A stretch of 20,664 nt of DNA. Source: a virus. Of this stretch, positions 12,356-20,423 are shown piece by piece. The stretch spans positions 1-20,664 of the IMG/VR virus record IMGVR_UViG_3300031673_011430. One strand, written 5' to 3'. The notes beneath the pieces are model-generated. The model was not told the DNA's origin. It ran no database searches and was given only the letters and a program-made list of their open reading frames with translations. Each line of letters starts with the position of its first letter. The stretch's first letter is position 1. A program made the translations under genes and the position numbers.

Positions 12356-14725
12356 TTAACCTATTAACCTCTTTAACAACGCAACCCGACGGGCTGCCGC
12401 TTTACCCTTACGTTTCTTAACTCGTTGTTTAACTCGTTGTTTAACCATATCTTCGGTAAGCTCTTTTTCACCTTCCTCGGGCGGAGTGCGATAAGCATAA
12501 ACAGCTTTTAATTCATCAGAATACTTTTCTTTCATTGATTCTCTGTACTTGGGAGCTAATACACTAACCTTCATATCTGGGTGAAGCTTTTCTACAGCAT
12601 CACGGATGCGGTTCGCATCATCAGGGCTGCCTTCAAAAAATACGAATGCTCGCTTCTCGCCTGCAGGTTTTTCCTCTTTGGGTTCCTCGGGTTCTTCCAC
12701 TTTGGGTTCTTCATCATCTTCTTCGGTCAATGCTAAAGATAACATTGGATACTTCTTCTTTAGTTCATCTACTGTATTGTATACGTGGCTGTGTTTTTTA
12801 TCAATGTTGTAACCTTCGTCAATATATTGTTGCAACTGCTTTTTACCTTCGGAGCCGAACGAAACAGCCACCACCTTGAATCCCAACATTGCACCCAATG
12901 CCTTAAGTATTTGATCTAGATTGTCTGGCTTTTCTTTTAAACCAATAATAGCTATTCGTTCGCCCTTAATTTCTGGCTCGGTTGGTTTCTGTTCTGGTTT
13001 GGGTTTGGGTTCTGGTTCGGCTGGCTTAGGCGAAGGTGGAGGTTTGGACTCCTCTGCCGGTTTCGGTTCTGGTGCCGGTGGTGACGCTGTTGGTTTTTCC
13101 GGTGTCGGCACAGGTACTGGTGCTGCTGGTGCTGGTGCTGGTGCTGGTGCTGGTGCTGGTGCTGGTGCTGGTGTGGTGCCTATTTCAGAAATATTAGCAG
13201 GAACTTGTGACTTAATCTCTTCTGAGGTTTCCAACTCTCCAGTTAACTTAACTGCTTTATCAGTATCAGGATCATAAGCCCATACCGATATAACATTGCG
13301 CCCTTCATCAGTTCTCTGTAAAATAATACGACGAGCTTTGCGAATACGACTTGGAATAATGAATTCCACATCTGCATTAACTTGTGATTTAATCATTTCA
13401 GCAATTTTATCCTTCTTTTTCTTGCCAACGGATTTGGACAACAATACAACCACTAGATTGGGATTCACCTCAGTTTTTTCTGGCGCAACTATGTCAACTA
13501 TAGGATCTGGCTTAATCGGTACCTGTGCTGCCTGATTTATCGCATCCTGCCGTAGCTTCGTCATATACTGCTTGACAGCTTCAACTGGAATAGTTACCCT
13601 CTTTTTAGTTTGCGCATCATAAATATCTTCTAAAGTAACTTCTCCGGCTGGATTAACAATAGCTACCGGACCTTTTTCGTCCCTGACTTCTTTACCCTCA
13701 GTAGGAACTTCACCTTCTGTTTCATCAAACACAAGTTTTAAAACACGGCGCGATTTGTTAGGATCTACTTCAACACCACCTGCATCAACCCACCACACCT
13801 TCTTGGTCGGTCGTCCGCGGGTTGGTGTAACTGTTTCTTCCCTAACCTGCGGTTCCGGCGAAATCGGCGCTTCACTATGAGTTCCGGCTGGTTGTCCAAC
13901 TGCAGATTCTCCTGCTTGTTCTCTACGCTTTTCTTCTTTTTTCTCACGCATTTTTTTCATGCGATCAGATTCTGCAAAACGTTTCTTAGCAATTTCAATG
14001 ATTGGAATAAAATGTTTAGTATAAACGCTCTTAAATGTTTCTTCAAAACTAGCATGATACTTCAACAATTGGTTATACTGACTTGTCCAATCACTGATGC
14101 GACCGGTAGCTCGCGCACGCTTCATTTCATTAAAAATAATTAAAACACGATCCACAAAACTCTTGGTTGCAGTCAAAAGATTACGGATAGCACTTTTGCG
14201 AAGCTTTACTTCTCTCCAATAAGTTCGTTCTATAGGATCTCCAAAAACCCCCTTATACAATCCGCCCATTAAATCCCAAAACCCCGCCTCTGCCACTTTG
14301 GCGTCGGAAAAATATTGCTCAGATAAATACGGTCCTTGAGTTTCAGAATAGTATTCGTCTAGTTCCTGCTGAGTTAGGTTGGCTACCGAAGCACCTAAAT
14401 CTACTGCGTCCCGAACCATTAAATTAATATTACCTATCCAATGAGCCACATCAATAAAACGGTTATTCTTAAAAGCTTCCTGAGCTTTTTGTAGCGATAT
14501 TTTTAAATCGTAATTTTCCAGAGCTTTATCACTCTGTCCCATTACAGCATTGCGCATGGCATTATCAACCTCGCGCAGAGCAGTCATCTTTTCAGAGTAA
14601 CTGCCAAACAGTTGTTCTCCAACACCCCTACCCCAGCCGCCTGGAGTGAGCCATTGTCTTAGGTAGCCGGTTAAGCCATATCTTTGAGCAATGGCAATAA
14701 GCTCTTTATCACGAGTTTTGGACAT
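12356..14725 (-). CDS. Large modular protein with Pro-Ala linker (789 aa)
   Basis: This encodes 789 residues from ATG 14725 with a near-perfect AGGAGG six bases upstream. Residues 1-265 are helical with aromatic patches (LTPGGWGRGVGEQLFGSYSE), ending in a basic coiled region (MKKMREKKEEKRREQ). Residues 265-410 are a low-complexity link containing a small beta segment (KKVWWVDAGGVEVDPNK). Three similar alpha/beta units follow at about 423-484, 590-660 and 692-746, separated by a (Pro-Ala)n linker (518-585) and an acidic Glu/Pro linker (668-688). The C-terminus is strongly basic (KQRVKQRVKKRKGK). No catalytic motif was seen and I do not recognise the family. The place right after the portal suggests a virion protein, perhaps injected or inside the head, but this is inference. 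Confidence 0.8.
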   Translation of the reverse strand: MSKTRDKELIAIAQRYGLTGYLRQWLTPGGWGRGVGEQLFGSYSEKMTALREVDNAMRNAVMGQSDKALENYDLKISLQKAQEAFKNNRFIDVAHWIGNINLMVRDAVDLGASVANLTQQELDEYYSETQGPYLSEQYFSDAKVAEAGFWDLMGGLYKGVFGDPIERTYWREVKLRKSAIRNLLTATKSFVDRVLIIFNEMKRARATGRISDWTSQYNQLLKYHASFEETFKSVYTKHFIPIIEIAKKRFAESDRMKKMREKKEEKRREQAGESAVGQPAGTHSEAPISPEPQVREETVTPTRGRPTKKVWWVDAGGVEVDPNKSRRVLKLVFDETEGEVPTEGKEVRDEKGPVAIVNPAGEVTLEDIYDAQTKKRVTIPVEAVKQYMTKLRQDAINQAAQVPIKPDPIVDIVAPEKTEVNPNLVVVLLSKSVGKKKKDKIAEMIKSQVNADVEFIIPSRIRKARRIILQRTDEGRNVISVWAYDPDTDKAVKLTGELETSEEIKSQVPANISEIGTTPAPAPAPAPAPAPAPAAPVPVPTPEKPTASPPAPEPKPAEESKPPPSPKPAEPEPKPKPEQKPTEPEIKGERIAIIGLKEKPDNLDQILKALGAMLGFKVVAVSFGSEGKKQLQQYIDEGYNIDKKHSHVYNTVDELKKKYPMLSLALTEEDDEEPKVEEPEEPKEEKPAGEKRAFVFFEGSPDDANRIRDAVEKLHPDMKVSVLAPKYRESMKEKYSDELKAVYAYRTPPEEGEKELTEDMVKQRVKQRVKKRKGKAAARRVALLKRLIG
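13125..13172. repeat. GCTGGT hexanucleotide microsatellite, eight copies
   Basis: Eight perfect copies of GCTGGT encode the Pro-Ala dipeptide linker of the 789-residue protein on the minus strand. Codon-level identity implies recent slippage. Length changes keep the frame, so the linker could vary freely between relatives. Confidence 0.95.
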
Positions 14726-14727
14726 AA

Positions 14728-14751
14728 ACTGCCTCCTACCTAAAAGGCAGT
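14728..14751 (-). promoter_or_regulatory. Hairpin overlapping the Shine-Dalgarno of the 789-aa gene
   Basis: On the minus strand ACTGCCT (14751-14745) can pair with AGGCAGT (14734-14728) over a 10-base loop. The AGGAGG ribosome-binding site (14737-14732) lies half in the loop and half in the 3' arm, so folding would occlude it. The seven-base-pair stem is modest. It could reduce initiation on the 789-residue gene relative to the portal upstream. Confidence 0.45.
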
Positions 14752-14769
14752 AATAATAATAGGTTTACA

Positions 14770-14783
14770 AAACCATATGGTTT
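14770..14783. other. 14-base perfect palindrome at the portal stop
   Basis: AAACCATATGGTTT is a perfect palindrome overlapping the first two bases of the portal stop codon. It could be a protein-binding operator-like site or chance; no partner site was found nearby. Confidence 0.4.
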
Positions 14784-17700
14784 ATAGTGGTGCACCGCCT
14801 GGCGGTGATCCGCCCATACCTCCGCCCATTGGTCCGCCCATACCTCCGCCCATTGGTGGGGCTCCGCCCATTGGCATTCCGCCAAGTCCGCCTCCCATAC
14901 CGCCGCCCATGCCGCCCATGCCCATATCCATGCCGCCCATGCCGCCGCCCATGCCACCCATGCCAGGTTGCGCATTCTCATATGCGCTTTCGCCCGGCAA
15001 TGGGCTCTCTTGTACTTCCTGAATCTCGTCATCATCACCAATTGAACGTAAATCATTCAAAGACATGCGCTGCAACGCTTCCATTTCTTTCATTTGAATA
15101 ATTTGCTCAATATTCTCTTGACGAATATGACGCATTTCTTCTTCAAATTCTAACCCTAAAGATCTAAATACGGTTTGTAATGAAACATTCTTTGGCTGAG
15201 TTGATAATAGTTGAGTTAAGTTGGCAATGTAGTCACCCATGTCAAATAAGGACATGTGGTTCCATTCTACTTCAGGAACAATGAGAATTTTCTCATCATT
15301 CTCATAATCGTAAAAGTCATTAATACGTGATATGGGAGCAAAAATCTTGCGCCGCAGCCACTGCCCTAGCATGTTTCTAAACTGCATGTACCGCTGTCTT
15401 AGAACATCTAATGCTACACCGCCATTAGCATAGGTTACGTCTGCGCCGCCGTCCATAATAACTTGGGGAACCATTAGTCCAATATATATTTCTTTCAAAA
15501 GCTGAGTAATATCGCCGGAGATGTCGTAAATGCCAGCACCCTTGCTAACATATTCAACCTTTACCCCATCGTGGGTAAAGAGCTTGAAATCTTTATCATA
15601 CTGGCAATTGGAGTGTATAGCGATCTTTCCATTTCGTCGTGTAATAAACAAGCCAGTTGGCACGGTAAAACACCATACTTTACCAGAATAGTTAACCTTA
15701 GAAATTGCTTCTTTCTTTTCTTTAGTACGTGGATTAACAGAATATCTAGTAACTAGTGGTAGATTACCTTTGTGTGAATTTGACCACTGAACGGTATAAC
15801 AAGGATGTATGGGTGTTGGTTTTTTATTTCTTACAAATGTTGTCGGCACATAACCTGCCTTATATGCCGCCTCATAAACATCATCTGCAAGTTGTTTAGA
15901 TGTTGTATAGTAGAAATAGCCATGGAGAGATTTGTCTACTGGTCTTTCATAATCGCTACCATCGCCAGTTATTAGTGCATCTAGAAAAATTTGCAGCAAC
16001 CGCGGGCTAAGATTTAAAATCCATTTAGGAACTACCTTGTCGTGCGATCTGTGTCCATCAATGCTTCCAATTTCACCACATAAATGCTCGAATAATTTCG
16101 CACCTTTTAATGAAAATCTGGCATTCCAATATTTAGCTTGACTATCTTTTTTAGCACATATTGTATGTCCACAGGTTTTACCAATAATCTCGGCAAACTT
16201 CTCCACACACCGCCTCATCTTAGGATAATGCTCGTTTTCTTTACCATATTTAGTAATAACGGCTTGGGAAACACTAACTTCATTAGAGCTGTTTCCTAAA
16301 TGTCCCTCACTAATGATATAGCCCAAAAATTCTAAATACAACTCTATTGGAACTTTTTGACCACACACATCAGTAAATTTAATATCTTCGCCTTCCCAAC
16401 CTGCCTCAGCTCGGAATCGCTTATCCCATGGCTTCTTGTACAAATCTTTAGCTAATATCTTTTCCCATTCTCCCCATTTCCAAGTCCTAGATTTTCCGGT
16501 TCCTGTGAATTTCTTCGATTGAACCCACATCTTGTGATCGGGAGTAACCTTTGTGTCCATTTTATCATTATGAAAATGATACATATCTCCATCATAATCA
16601 TATACGTGAGCAGCGCTTGGTGTATGGTATTCCAACATATTTTTGTCGGAATTAAAACAAGCAATTTTTATACCGGATTTGGGACGAGCAGAAATAGAAC
16701 AAACATTACCAGTAGTTCCATCCATAACTTGTTCAAATTCTATAGCTTCTTCAAACTTTTTAAAACCTTCTTCGGTTAAAACTTCTGTTTCTTCATCATG
16801 ACACTCTTCGAACAGCTGCCGCCAACCATCTAGATCGTCGGCAGTTGGTTTATAATTATCTTGTCCGCCACCAATTGTAATTAAAGTTAGCGGGTTAATT
16901 AGATTATCCGCTTGGGCAAACTTGCTTTCGCGCAGCTTATCAAAAAGCATAAGCTGACGAAAGCAACTTACTGGTAGACCGGTTCCTCTAATTTCATAAG
17001 GGCTTATCCGGCGGGCGATGTGGGACACGTAGAAGTTGTCCAAAGGAATATTCTCACCCCTTCTGACGTGTTCAACAATACTTTTATCCAGCTGTTGCCG
17101 CTGCTGCATATCTGAGGGTCGGTTGGAAGTACAAATCCGCCTCAAATTTTCATCTGGACGTAGGCTAATAATGGGCTCGCCAGCAATTACCGAGCGTTTT
17201 ACCGAGATATAATCGGGATTCTGAATAAGAATTCGACTCCATTTAGCTGATCGTTCGTCCAACTCTGCATAAACGAAAGCTTCTCCAAGTGTCCAATATT
17301 CCTGAGCTATTTGTACACAAATATTGGTTAAATCTATTTCTTCAATCATTGTTTGAAAAAACTTATTAACTTTTTCGTTTTTACATTTAATATTTAATTT
17401 AGAAATAGGATAAGTAGCATGTAAATAAATAGCATTCTGAACTACTGGGTTTAAAGCATAAAAAGAGCGACACCAAGCATTAATAGTAGCTCTATCGCGG
17501 GGTAAATTAAGATTTGAATTAAGCCACAGAGGAGAATAAACCTCCGGAACTTGACGAACCGTACCACCGGATCCCTGATAACCGGTACTTACGCCTGTGC
17601 CTCCTGAACCTAAGCCAAAACCTTGAGCAAATTTACTAAGTCTTGCAGAAGTAGATTTAACATTTCCTAATGGCGTTTTTTCTGCGGCAAAATGCGTACT

Positions 17701-17832
17701 TCCAGGTTGTCTGAACTTCCCAGCATTAGTCTCTTCCTCTAGCACTTCACGACGGTGTTGGCTTACGGCTTTAACCATATAATTCGTGATAAGGGGAGGA
17801 GCAGCCGCTTCTTTTAAAGGTTGGGAATTCAT
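14782..17832 (-). CDS. Portal protein interrupted by an endonuclease-bearing intein
   Basis: This encodes 1016 residues, or 617 after removal of the intein at residues 344-742. AAAGGA six bases upstream supports ATG 17832, 15 bases after the terminase gene. The spliced protein would be the dodecameric portal at the unique head vertex through which DNA is packaged. Portal-like features are the YALNPVVQNAIYLHATYPI helix region, a long alpha/beta body, and the joined segment WRQLFEE-CQYDKDFKLFTHDGV followed by a helix-rich part (GGVALDVLRQRYMQFRNMLG) and an extended acidic/helical C-terminus. The last 60 residues are an unusual Gly/Met-rich tail. Family assignment comes from motif style and position directly after the large terminase. 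I have no alignment, but portal is by far the best fit. Confidence 0.85.
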   Translation of the reverse strand: MNSQPLKEAAAPPLITNYMVKAVSQHRREVLEEETNAGKFRQPGSTHFAAEKTPLGNVKSTSARLSKFAQGFGLGSGGTGVSTGYQGSGGTVRQVPEVYSPLWLNSNLNLPRDRATINAWCRSFYALNPVVQNAIYLHATYPISKLNIKCKNEKVNKFFQTMIEEIDLTNICVQIAQEYWTLGEAFVYAELDERSAKWSRILIQNPDYISVKRSVIAGEPIISLRPDENLRRICTSNRPSDMQQRQQLDKSIVEHVRRGENIPLDNFYVSHIARRISPYEIRGTGLPVSCFRQLMLFDKLRESKFAQADNLINPLTLITIGGGQDNYKPTADDLDGWRQLFEECHDEETEVLTEEGFKKFEEAIEFEQVMDGTTGNVCSISARPKSGIKIACFNSDKNMLEYHTPSAAHVYDYDGDMYHFHNDKMDTKVTPDHKMWVQSKKFTGTGKSRTWKWGEWEKILAKDLYKKPWDKRFRAEAGWEGEDIKFTDVCGQKVPIELYLEFLGYIISEGHLGNSSNEVSVSQAVITKYGKENEHYPKMRRCVEKFAEIIGKTCGHTICAKKDSQAKYWNARFSLKGAKLFEHLCGEIGSIDGHRSHDKVVPKWILNLSPRLLQIFLDALITGDGSDYERPVDKSLHGYFYYTTSKQLADDVYEAAYKAGYVPTTFVRNKKPTPIHPCYTVQWSNSHKGNLPLVTRYSVNPRTKEKKEAISKVNYSGKVWCFTVPTGLFITRRNGKIAIHSNCQYDKDFKLFTHDGVKVEYVSKGAGIYDISGDITQLLKEIYIGLMVPQVIMDGGADVTYANGGVALDVLRQRYMQFRNMLGQWLRRKIFAPISRINDFYDYENDEKILIVPEVEWNHMSLFDMGDYIANLTQLLSTQPKNVSLQTVFRSLGLEFEEEMRHIRQENIEQIIQMKEMEALQRMSLNDLRSIGDDDEIQEVQESPLPGESAYENAQPGMGGMGGGMGGMDMGMGGMGGGMGGGLGGMPMGGAPPMGGGMGGPMGGGMGGSPPGGAPL
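14811..14858. repeat. Tandem 24-base repeat encoding the Gly/Met/Pro portal tail
   Basis: Two adjacent 24-base units (14811-14834 and 14835-14858) match at 23 positions. Shorter CCGCCCAT-type repeats continue to about 14958. All encode the Gly-Gly-Met tail of the portal protein on the minus strand. Confidence 0.85.
15607..16803 (-). mobile_element. Full-length LAGLIDADG intein (399 aa) in the portal protein
   Basis: Residues 344-742 of the portal frame carry a canonical intein. Block A starts CHDEETEVLTEEGF with Cys1, block B is KVTPDHKM (Thr430, His433), and two LAGLIDADG helices occur at 499-512 (EFLGYIISEGHL) and 612-626 (IFLDALITGDGS). Block F is VWCFTVPTGLFITRRNG, and the end is IAIHSN followed by Cys+1 at 743. 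The penultimate residue is Ser with His one place earlier, a departure from the usual His-Asn. Both endonuclease helices keep their acidic residues, so homing may be active. Splicing is needed for a working portal, since the intein splits a compact conserved segment. Confidence 0.95.
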
Positions 17833-17847
17833 TTATTTCCTTTTATG

Positions 17848-19671
17848 TTACATTCTAGGAATATAACCAATCACTGCAGGAATTTGTTTTCGACCAGGTT
17901 TATCCATAAGACCTGCCATTTTATTACTAAAAGAACCGGTGATATCAAATTTGTAAGCCAAATATGCATTTATCAATGCCATCAGTCCGTCATTGGGAGT
18001 TGTACCTTTTACATACCTAAAAACGGGCTCACCATATACATTTGCTGTAGTTTTTATCTCCATGCTTGAACAATGATTTACCAACCAATAAATCTGTTCG
18101 TAACTCTTGTACGGAAAACGTATCATGCCACGCTTCATTAAACTAAACATCTCTGCTACGTGATAATCCTTTTCAAATACAATAGTTGGTGGCATGTAAT
18201 CAGAATTAAATTTTATCCTATTATTTACATGCGAAGATGCTTGGCTAGCCAAGAACCGATTACCATGTTCACGATGTAAAATTTCTGAAAGATCATTAGC
18301 ATGCCCAATATCTCCTACCCCTAGTTTAACGCTGTACCGACGAAACATCTCGTTCACAATTTCTTTTTTTGTTTCCAAATCATTACGTTTCAACAAGGTT
18401 GCAAATTGAATAGATAAAAGATTGGGACCTTCTTCAGTCAGAATAACCCCACAACTATAAGACTGCCCTTGAGTGCTTCGCTCGCCGGCGTCCACAAAAT
18501 CTTTTCCACCCCAGTCAAATCCAGCATATACTTTCTTATTTTCTCGAAGAGATATGCCTTGAACAAAACCGCGCTTCTCATCAGCACAGTGTTCTCTAAT
18601 TTCTTCTGGTGTAATAGGAGACGCTTCGCCGCGGTAAAACTCGCCTAAAACTTCATTCTGATACCCTCTTTCAGTCATAGATGGGTTAACTTCAGGACGT
18701 TCGTCTAGTATTTTCTCTTTAGTGTAGTTGGGCATGTACATTTGGTTAATATGATAACCAATATATCTATCATTTTCAGGCTTTAAAGCCACCCACTTGC
18801 CACGCTCGGCTGCCTCGCGCTTGTCTTGCTCAAACCCGCAATGCGGACACTTTACTGTCCAGCCAAACAACCATATTTTTTTCCAATCATCACTGCCAGT
18901 AGTGTATAGTGGAAATAATTTATCACAACTCTCACAACCTAAATGATAATACTGCTGATTAGATAGTTGCCACATATCCCAGTAATGTCCACCCCGTTGC
19001 TTGGGAGTTCCAAAATAAACCTTAACACCACTGTTACCATATTTTGCTTGCGCAAGTAATTTGTTTGCGTTGGCAATTGCATCCTTACATATATCTTGAC
19101 ACTCGTCATAGAAGATAACATCAGCAGTACCACCACGAAGCCTATCAGCATCTAAACCAGTAGATTCTACGCGTAAAAAGTTGCCATCCACAAATTGTTT
19201 AAACTGCAAAGAGTTACTAGCTGAAGATGACTTGTCTATATATTTTTCAATAAATGGGATCTTTTTATTTGGATTGCTCGGATCGTCCAACAAACGCGAT
19301 TGCGATATGGTAGCTTTTAATTTAGTCTTGGCAAAATCAAATACGTGCACCAATGTGGGAAAGCAGTGTAATACACGTATGGGTGGGCGTCCGTGGTTCC
19401 CAAACAAACCAGAAGCCATAAAATACATCTCCAGAGAGACTGCCATGGTGGTGGCACCAACCTGGCGACCCTTAACTAAAACTACCGGTTTAGATTCGGA
19501 GTTTAAAGATGTAATTCCAATACGTCTATAAATATCGGCAAATGGTTTATAACCATTACCTTCAACGCGGAAGGGTTTGCCATCCAAGACTAAATTGTCT
19601 TGACAAAACTTAACTGGATCTAAATTGCTTAATCCTAACTTAAACTTTTCAAATAATGGATGATCTTGCAT
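17848..19671 (-). CDS. terL: Terminase large subunit (ATPase-nuclease)
   Basis: This encodes 607 residues from ATG 19671 with AGGG just upstream. It is the motor that translocates DNA into the prohead and cuts concatemers. The ATPase half has P-loop region KGRQVGATT (67-75), Walker B DVIFYDE (184-190) and coupling motif FGTPKQ (220-225). A zinc ribbon follows (CESC 246-249 and CPHC 275-278). The nuclease half shows AGFDWGG (Asp386), VGDIGHANDL (Asp454) and a C-terminal PNDGLMALINAY (Asp561), the acidic triad of an RNase H-like fold. The P-loop lacks Lys at the usual GK(S/T) place but has Lys67 at the front, as in lambda gpA, whose family also carries a CPHCG ribbon. Length and motif order are complete. 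Confidence 0.96.
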   Translation of the reverse strand: MQDHPLFEKFKLGLSNLDPVKFCQDNLVLDGKPFRVEGNGYKPFADIYRRIGITSLNSESKPVVLVKGRQVGATTMAVSLEMYFMASGLFGNHGRPPIRVLHCFPTLVHVFDFAKTKLKATISQSRLLDDPSNPNKKIPFIEKYIDKSSSASNSLQFKQFVDGNFLRVESTGLDADRLRGGTADVIFYDECQDICKDAIANANKLLAQAKYGNSGVKVYFGTPKQRGGHYWDMWQLSNQQYYHLGCESCDKLFPLYTTGSDDWKKIWLFGWTVKCPHCGFEQDKREAAERGKWVALKPENDRYIGYHINQMYMPNYTKEKILDERPEVNPSMTERGYQNEVLGEFYRGEASPITPEEIREHCADEKRGFVQGISLRENKKVYAGFDWGGKDFVDAGERSTQGQSYSCGVILTEEGPNLLSIQFATLLKRNDLETKKEIVNEMFRRYSVKLGVGDIGHANDLSEILHREHGNRFLASQASSHVNNRIKFNSDYMPPTIVFEKDYHVAEMFSLMKRGMIRFPYKSYEQIYWLVNHCSSMEIKTTANVYGEPVFRYVKGTTPNDGLMALINAYLAYKFDITGSFSNKMAGLMDKPGRKQIPAVIGYIPRM

Positions 19672-19680
19672 AAACCCTTA

Positions 19681-20412
19681 TCAAGAAGATGCTGGCATTA
19701 ATCCCGCAAAAGCATCGCTATCCTCTTGAGAGTCCATTTCTCGATTAACCCCTGCTCCTAAGCTAGGAGAACCTTCTTCAGCAGATACTAATCCCTGTGC
19801 TTCTTCTATTTGATCGCTTAACCACTTTTCAACTTCTTGATTGTAAACATCTTTATCTTGGACACCATGACGTATGCCAAAGTTTTCCAATATGCTTTGT
19901 TGCAATTGTGGAACGGTTACACCCAGAGCATGCAAATCCTCAATCCTATTCTTAATAAAGGAAATAATGTCATTGACAGCTTCTGTATATTTAGATAATG
20001 ATGAGGGAAATGTCTGAGCGTCAGCTGCTTGCTTTACTTTTTTTTTTAATCCCAGCTTTTCTAGGACGTTAATTCTGGCTGCAATTCTAGTTGATTTAGC
20101 GCTCTTAACTAACCTGGGTTTCTTCTCAGCTTGCTTAATTTCTTCCAAATAACTATCTAATCCAGTGCGCTTACGGAAATCCTGAACCGCATCTTCCACC
20201 GTCGCATAGCGCGGACGATTAACTAAGATGTTCTGAACATGATCTAAATATCCAGCTGCCTGGGTTTGATTGCGCCTGCGGGCTTGGTTCACAACAGTCT
20301 CCTGCTGATCTTGTGCTTTAGCAAACTGCTTCAACCAAGGAGCTACTTTACCTTCTTGTTCGACTTCGTAGCCCTGTGCGCAAACTGTAGTTACTTTTAA
20401 GCTGCCTCTCAT
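19681..20412 (-). CDS. Hypothetical protein in small-terminase position (243 aa)
   Basis: This encodes 243 residues from ATG 20412, with CGGAG seven bases upstream, ending nine bases before the large terminase. Residues 25-60 are polar and basic (NQARRRNQTQAAGYLDHVQ). A helical motif follows (YATVEDAVQDFRKRTGLDSY), then a basic stretch (KKPRLVKSAKSTRIAARI), a long helix (AVNDIISFIKNRIEDLHALG), and FGIRHGV followed by EVEKWLSDQI. The last 35 residues are acidic and disordered. Phage small terminases usually sit immediately upstream of the large subunit and have a DNA-binding N-terminus and helical core, so the role is possible. I see no clear helix-turn-helix and do not claim it. Confidence 0.7.
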   Translation of the reverse strand: MRGSLKVTTVCAQGYEVEQEGKVAPWLKQFAKAQDQQETVVNQARRRNQTQAAGYLDHVQNILVNRPRYATVEDAVQDFRKRTGLDSYLEEIKQAEKKPRLVKSAKSTRIAARINVLEKLGLKKKVKQAADAQTFPSSLSKYTEAVNDIISFIKNRIEDLHALGVTVPQLQQSILENFGIRHGVQDKDVYNQEVEKWLSDQIEEAQGLVSAEEGSPSLGAGVNREMDSQEDSDAFAGLMPASS

Positions 20413-20423
20413 TTTATGCTCCG

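Noticed and set aside
12921-13277. Plus-strand Gly/Ala-rich frame of 118 codons
   Set aside because: It is the antisense of the Pro-Ala linker repeats of the 789-residue gene.
14736-15056. 106-codon minus-strand frame rich in Trp and Ala, overlapping the portal end
   Set aside because: It is an out-of-frame reading of the Gly/Met repeats of the portal gene; the Trp-Ala pattern is an artefact of those repeats.
19521-19532. TATAAATA on the plus strand near 19525, and another near 11207
   Set aside because: Both lie inside minus-strand genes and point away from any gene start; chance matches.
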